Origin: Winogradskyella sp. | GTDB taxonomy: Bacteria; Bacteroidota; Bacteroidia; Flavobacteriales; Flavobacteriaceae | DNA length: 64,000 nt | Assembly (NCBI RefSeq): GCF_025210595.1 | Contig: NZ_JAOARH010000050.1 | Span: 1-64,000, forward strand | Direction of reading: 5' to 3' | Shown: positions 63,346 through 64,000 of the stretch, in pieces | How the letters are laid out: every line of letters begins with the position of its first letter | Position numbering within the stretch: position 1 is the first letter of the stretch | Position numbers and translations under genes: made by a program | Notes under the pieces: model-generated | What the model saw: the letters and a program-made list of their open reading frames with translations, nothing else | Databases searched by the model: none | What the model was told of the DNA's origin: nothing

Positions 63346-64000
63346 TTATTTATAAACGTTTAGTTTAAAATCAAGACCATCAAAAACACCATAGGTGTAG
63401 TATTTAATCCAATCTCCTAAATTAATATACTCTGAAGTTTCATTGAGTTTAATTTCTAATGGTAAATGTCTATGACCAAACACAAAAAAATCACGATGCT
63501 TTTCCTGTAGCTTTTTCTTACAGTATTGAACTAACCATTCATTCTCTTCTCCTAAAAATTTTGCGTCATCATCGCCAGAAATCATTTTATTTTTAACTGA
63601 CATATACTGAGCAATTTTTACACCAATATCTGGGTGAAGCCAACGAAACAGCCATTGAAAAAAAGGATTAGTGAATACTTTTTTCATGCGTTTATAGCCT
63701 TTATCTCCTGGCCCTAAACCATCTCCATGGCCAATAAAAAAAGTGCTTCGACTACGCTCAGTAACCGTTTCAAATGTGAATTCTTGTGGTTTATGATATA
63801 CAGGAATATTGAGTTCCTCTTCAAAATAGCCACTCATCCATAAATCGTGATTGCCTACAAAAAAATAAATCGGAATACCAGAATCACTAATTTCTGCTAA
63901 TTTACCAAGGGTTCTGGTAAATCCTTTTGGGATAACGGTTTTGTACTCAAACCAAAAATCAAACAAGTCACCGACAAGAAAAATGGCAGCAGCATCGTGC
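63346..64000 (-). CDS. lpxH: UDP-2,3-diacylglucosamine pyrophosphatase LpxH (5' end outside window)
   Basis: The frame remains open through 64000, reading DAAAIFLVGDLFDFWFEYK at the edge, so about 40 N-terminal residues with the first metal motif lie outside. Visible metallophosphoesterase motifs: GDLFDFW, VGNHDLWM, GHGDGLGPGD and FGHRHLPLEI. It makes lipid X in lipid A synthesis. Between residues of the QEFTF and TFFIGHGDG blocks lies an in-frame TERSRS segment encoded by a repeat (63743-63766), absent from the conserved family core. Confidence 0.93.
   Translation of the reverse strand, partial: HDAAAIFLVGDLFDFWFEYKTVIPKGFTRTLGKLAEISDSGIPIYFFVGNHDLWMSGYFEEELNIPVYHKPQEFTFETVTERSRSTFFIGHGDGLGPGDKGYKRMKKVFTNPFFQWLFRWLHPDIGVKIAQYMSVKNKMISGDDDAKFLGEENEWLVQYCKKKLQEKHRDFFVFGHRHLPLEIKLNETSEYINLGDWIKYYTYGVFDGLDFKLNVYK
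63743..63766. repeat. Short repeat inserted in lpxH
   Basis: The segment containing CTTCGACTACGCTCAGT matches, from memory, a short repeat widely scattered in Flavobacteriia chromosomes, usually intergenic. Here it is inside lpxH and translates as VTERSRS on the coding strand without breaking the frame. Confidence 0.6.

Noticed and set aside
1..64000. CRISPR arrays, insertion sequences, integrases, toxin-antitoxin or defence genes
   Set aside because: No regularly spaced repeats, transposase/integrase motifs or recognised defence domains were seen on either strand.

Overview
The window is a low-GC, densely packed chromosomal segment of a marine-type member of the Flavobacteriaceae (Bacteroidota). 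Evidence for this is of four kinds. Several secreted proteins end in type IX secretion (T9SS) sorting domains, both the Por-type tail and the gliding-motility-associated CHU_C type. Many lipoproteins have short N-termini ending in a SC or AC lipobox. Promoters fit the Bacteroidota pattern (a TTTG-like -33 box and a TAnnTTTG -7 box), with no Shine-Dalgarno sequences. The housekeeping order DUF177-rpmF-fabH-accB-accC is also typical. I do not assign a genus.

Layout. 1-4.6 kb: a small membrane-anchored unknown, a glutamate-cysteine-ligase-like protein fused to CBS domains with an M14 deacylase directly behind it, and a PhnA-type zinc protein. 4.6-9.9 kb (minus): metallo-beta-lactamase-fold hydrolase, subtilase lipoprotein, M1 aminopeptidase lipoprotein and a zinc-ribbon membrane protein. 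10-16.2 kb: an ion-handling group (SulP transporter plus universal stress protein on minus; cation/proton antiporter with a TrkA-N domain plus a DUF3137 protein on plus). 16.2-27.5 kb: lepA, a TonB-type outer membrane protein, a TolB-like propeller lipoprotein, an M28 peptidase with PDZ, a T9SS-exported alpha/beta hydrolase, a DUF4345 protein, dusB, a LolC/E-type permease and rbfA. 27.6-34.4 kb: methylmalonyl-CoA epimerase, a CAU-anticodon tRNA, a tiny Pro-rich membrane protein, riboflavin synthase, pdxA and the DUF177-rpmF-fabH-accB-accC fatty-acid/ribosome cluster.

34.5-57 kb holds the large secreted proteins: a reprolysin-like T9SS protease, an FG-GAP/ASPIC T9SS protein with a diheme cytochrome lipoprotein, a prolyl oligopeptidase and a 1136-residue DUF11/CHU_C surface protein. 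Between them lie an FAD oxidoreductase/GreA-like/RND exporter operon, an orphan ABC ATPase, asd, mscL, alr-tdk and a Bacteroidota-specific unknown. 57-64 kb: rsmI, an Fe-S uracil-DNA glycosylase, an AhpD-like protein and an OsmC protein facing each other across mirror-image promoters, recJ, an OmpA-type protein, a TSUP permease, and lpxH running off the right edge with a short repeat inserted in frame.

Most of the window is ordinary flavobacterial core genome. I found no phage, transposase, CRISPR or defence island. The points most worth a second look are the GCS2-CBS/M14 pair, a shared C-terminal domain between the SulP protein and the DUF3137 protein, the FG-GAP/diheme cytochrome pair, the mirrored AhpD/OsmC promoters, the hairpin-rich leaders of fabH and accC, the small PIDGG membrane protein with a long leader, and the repeat inside lpxH.
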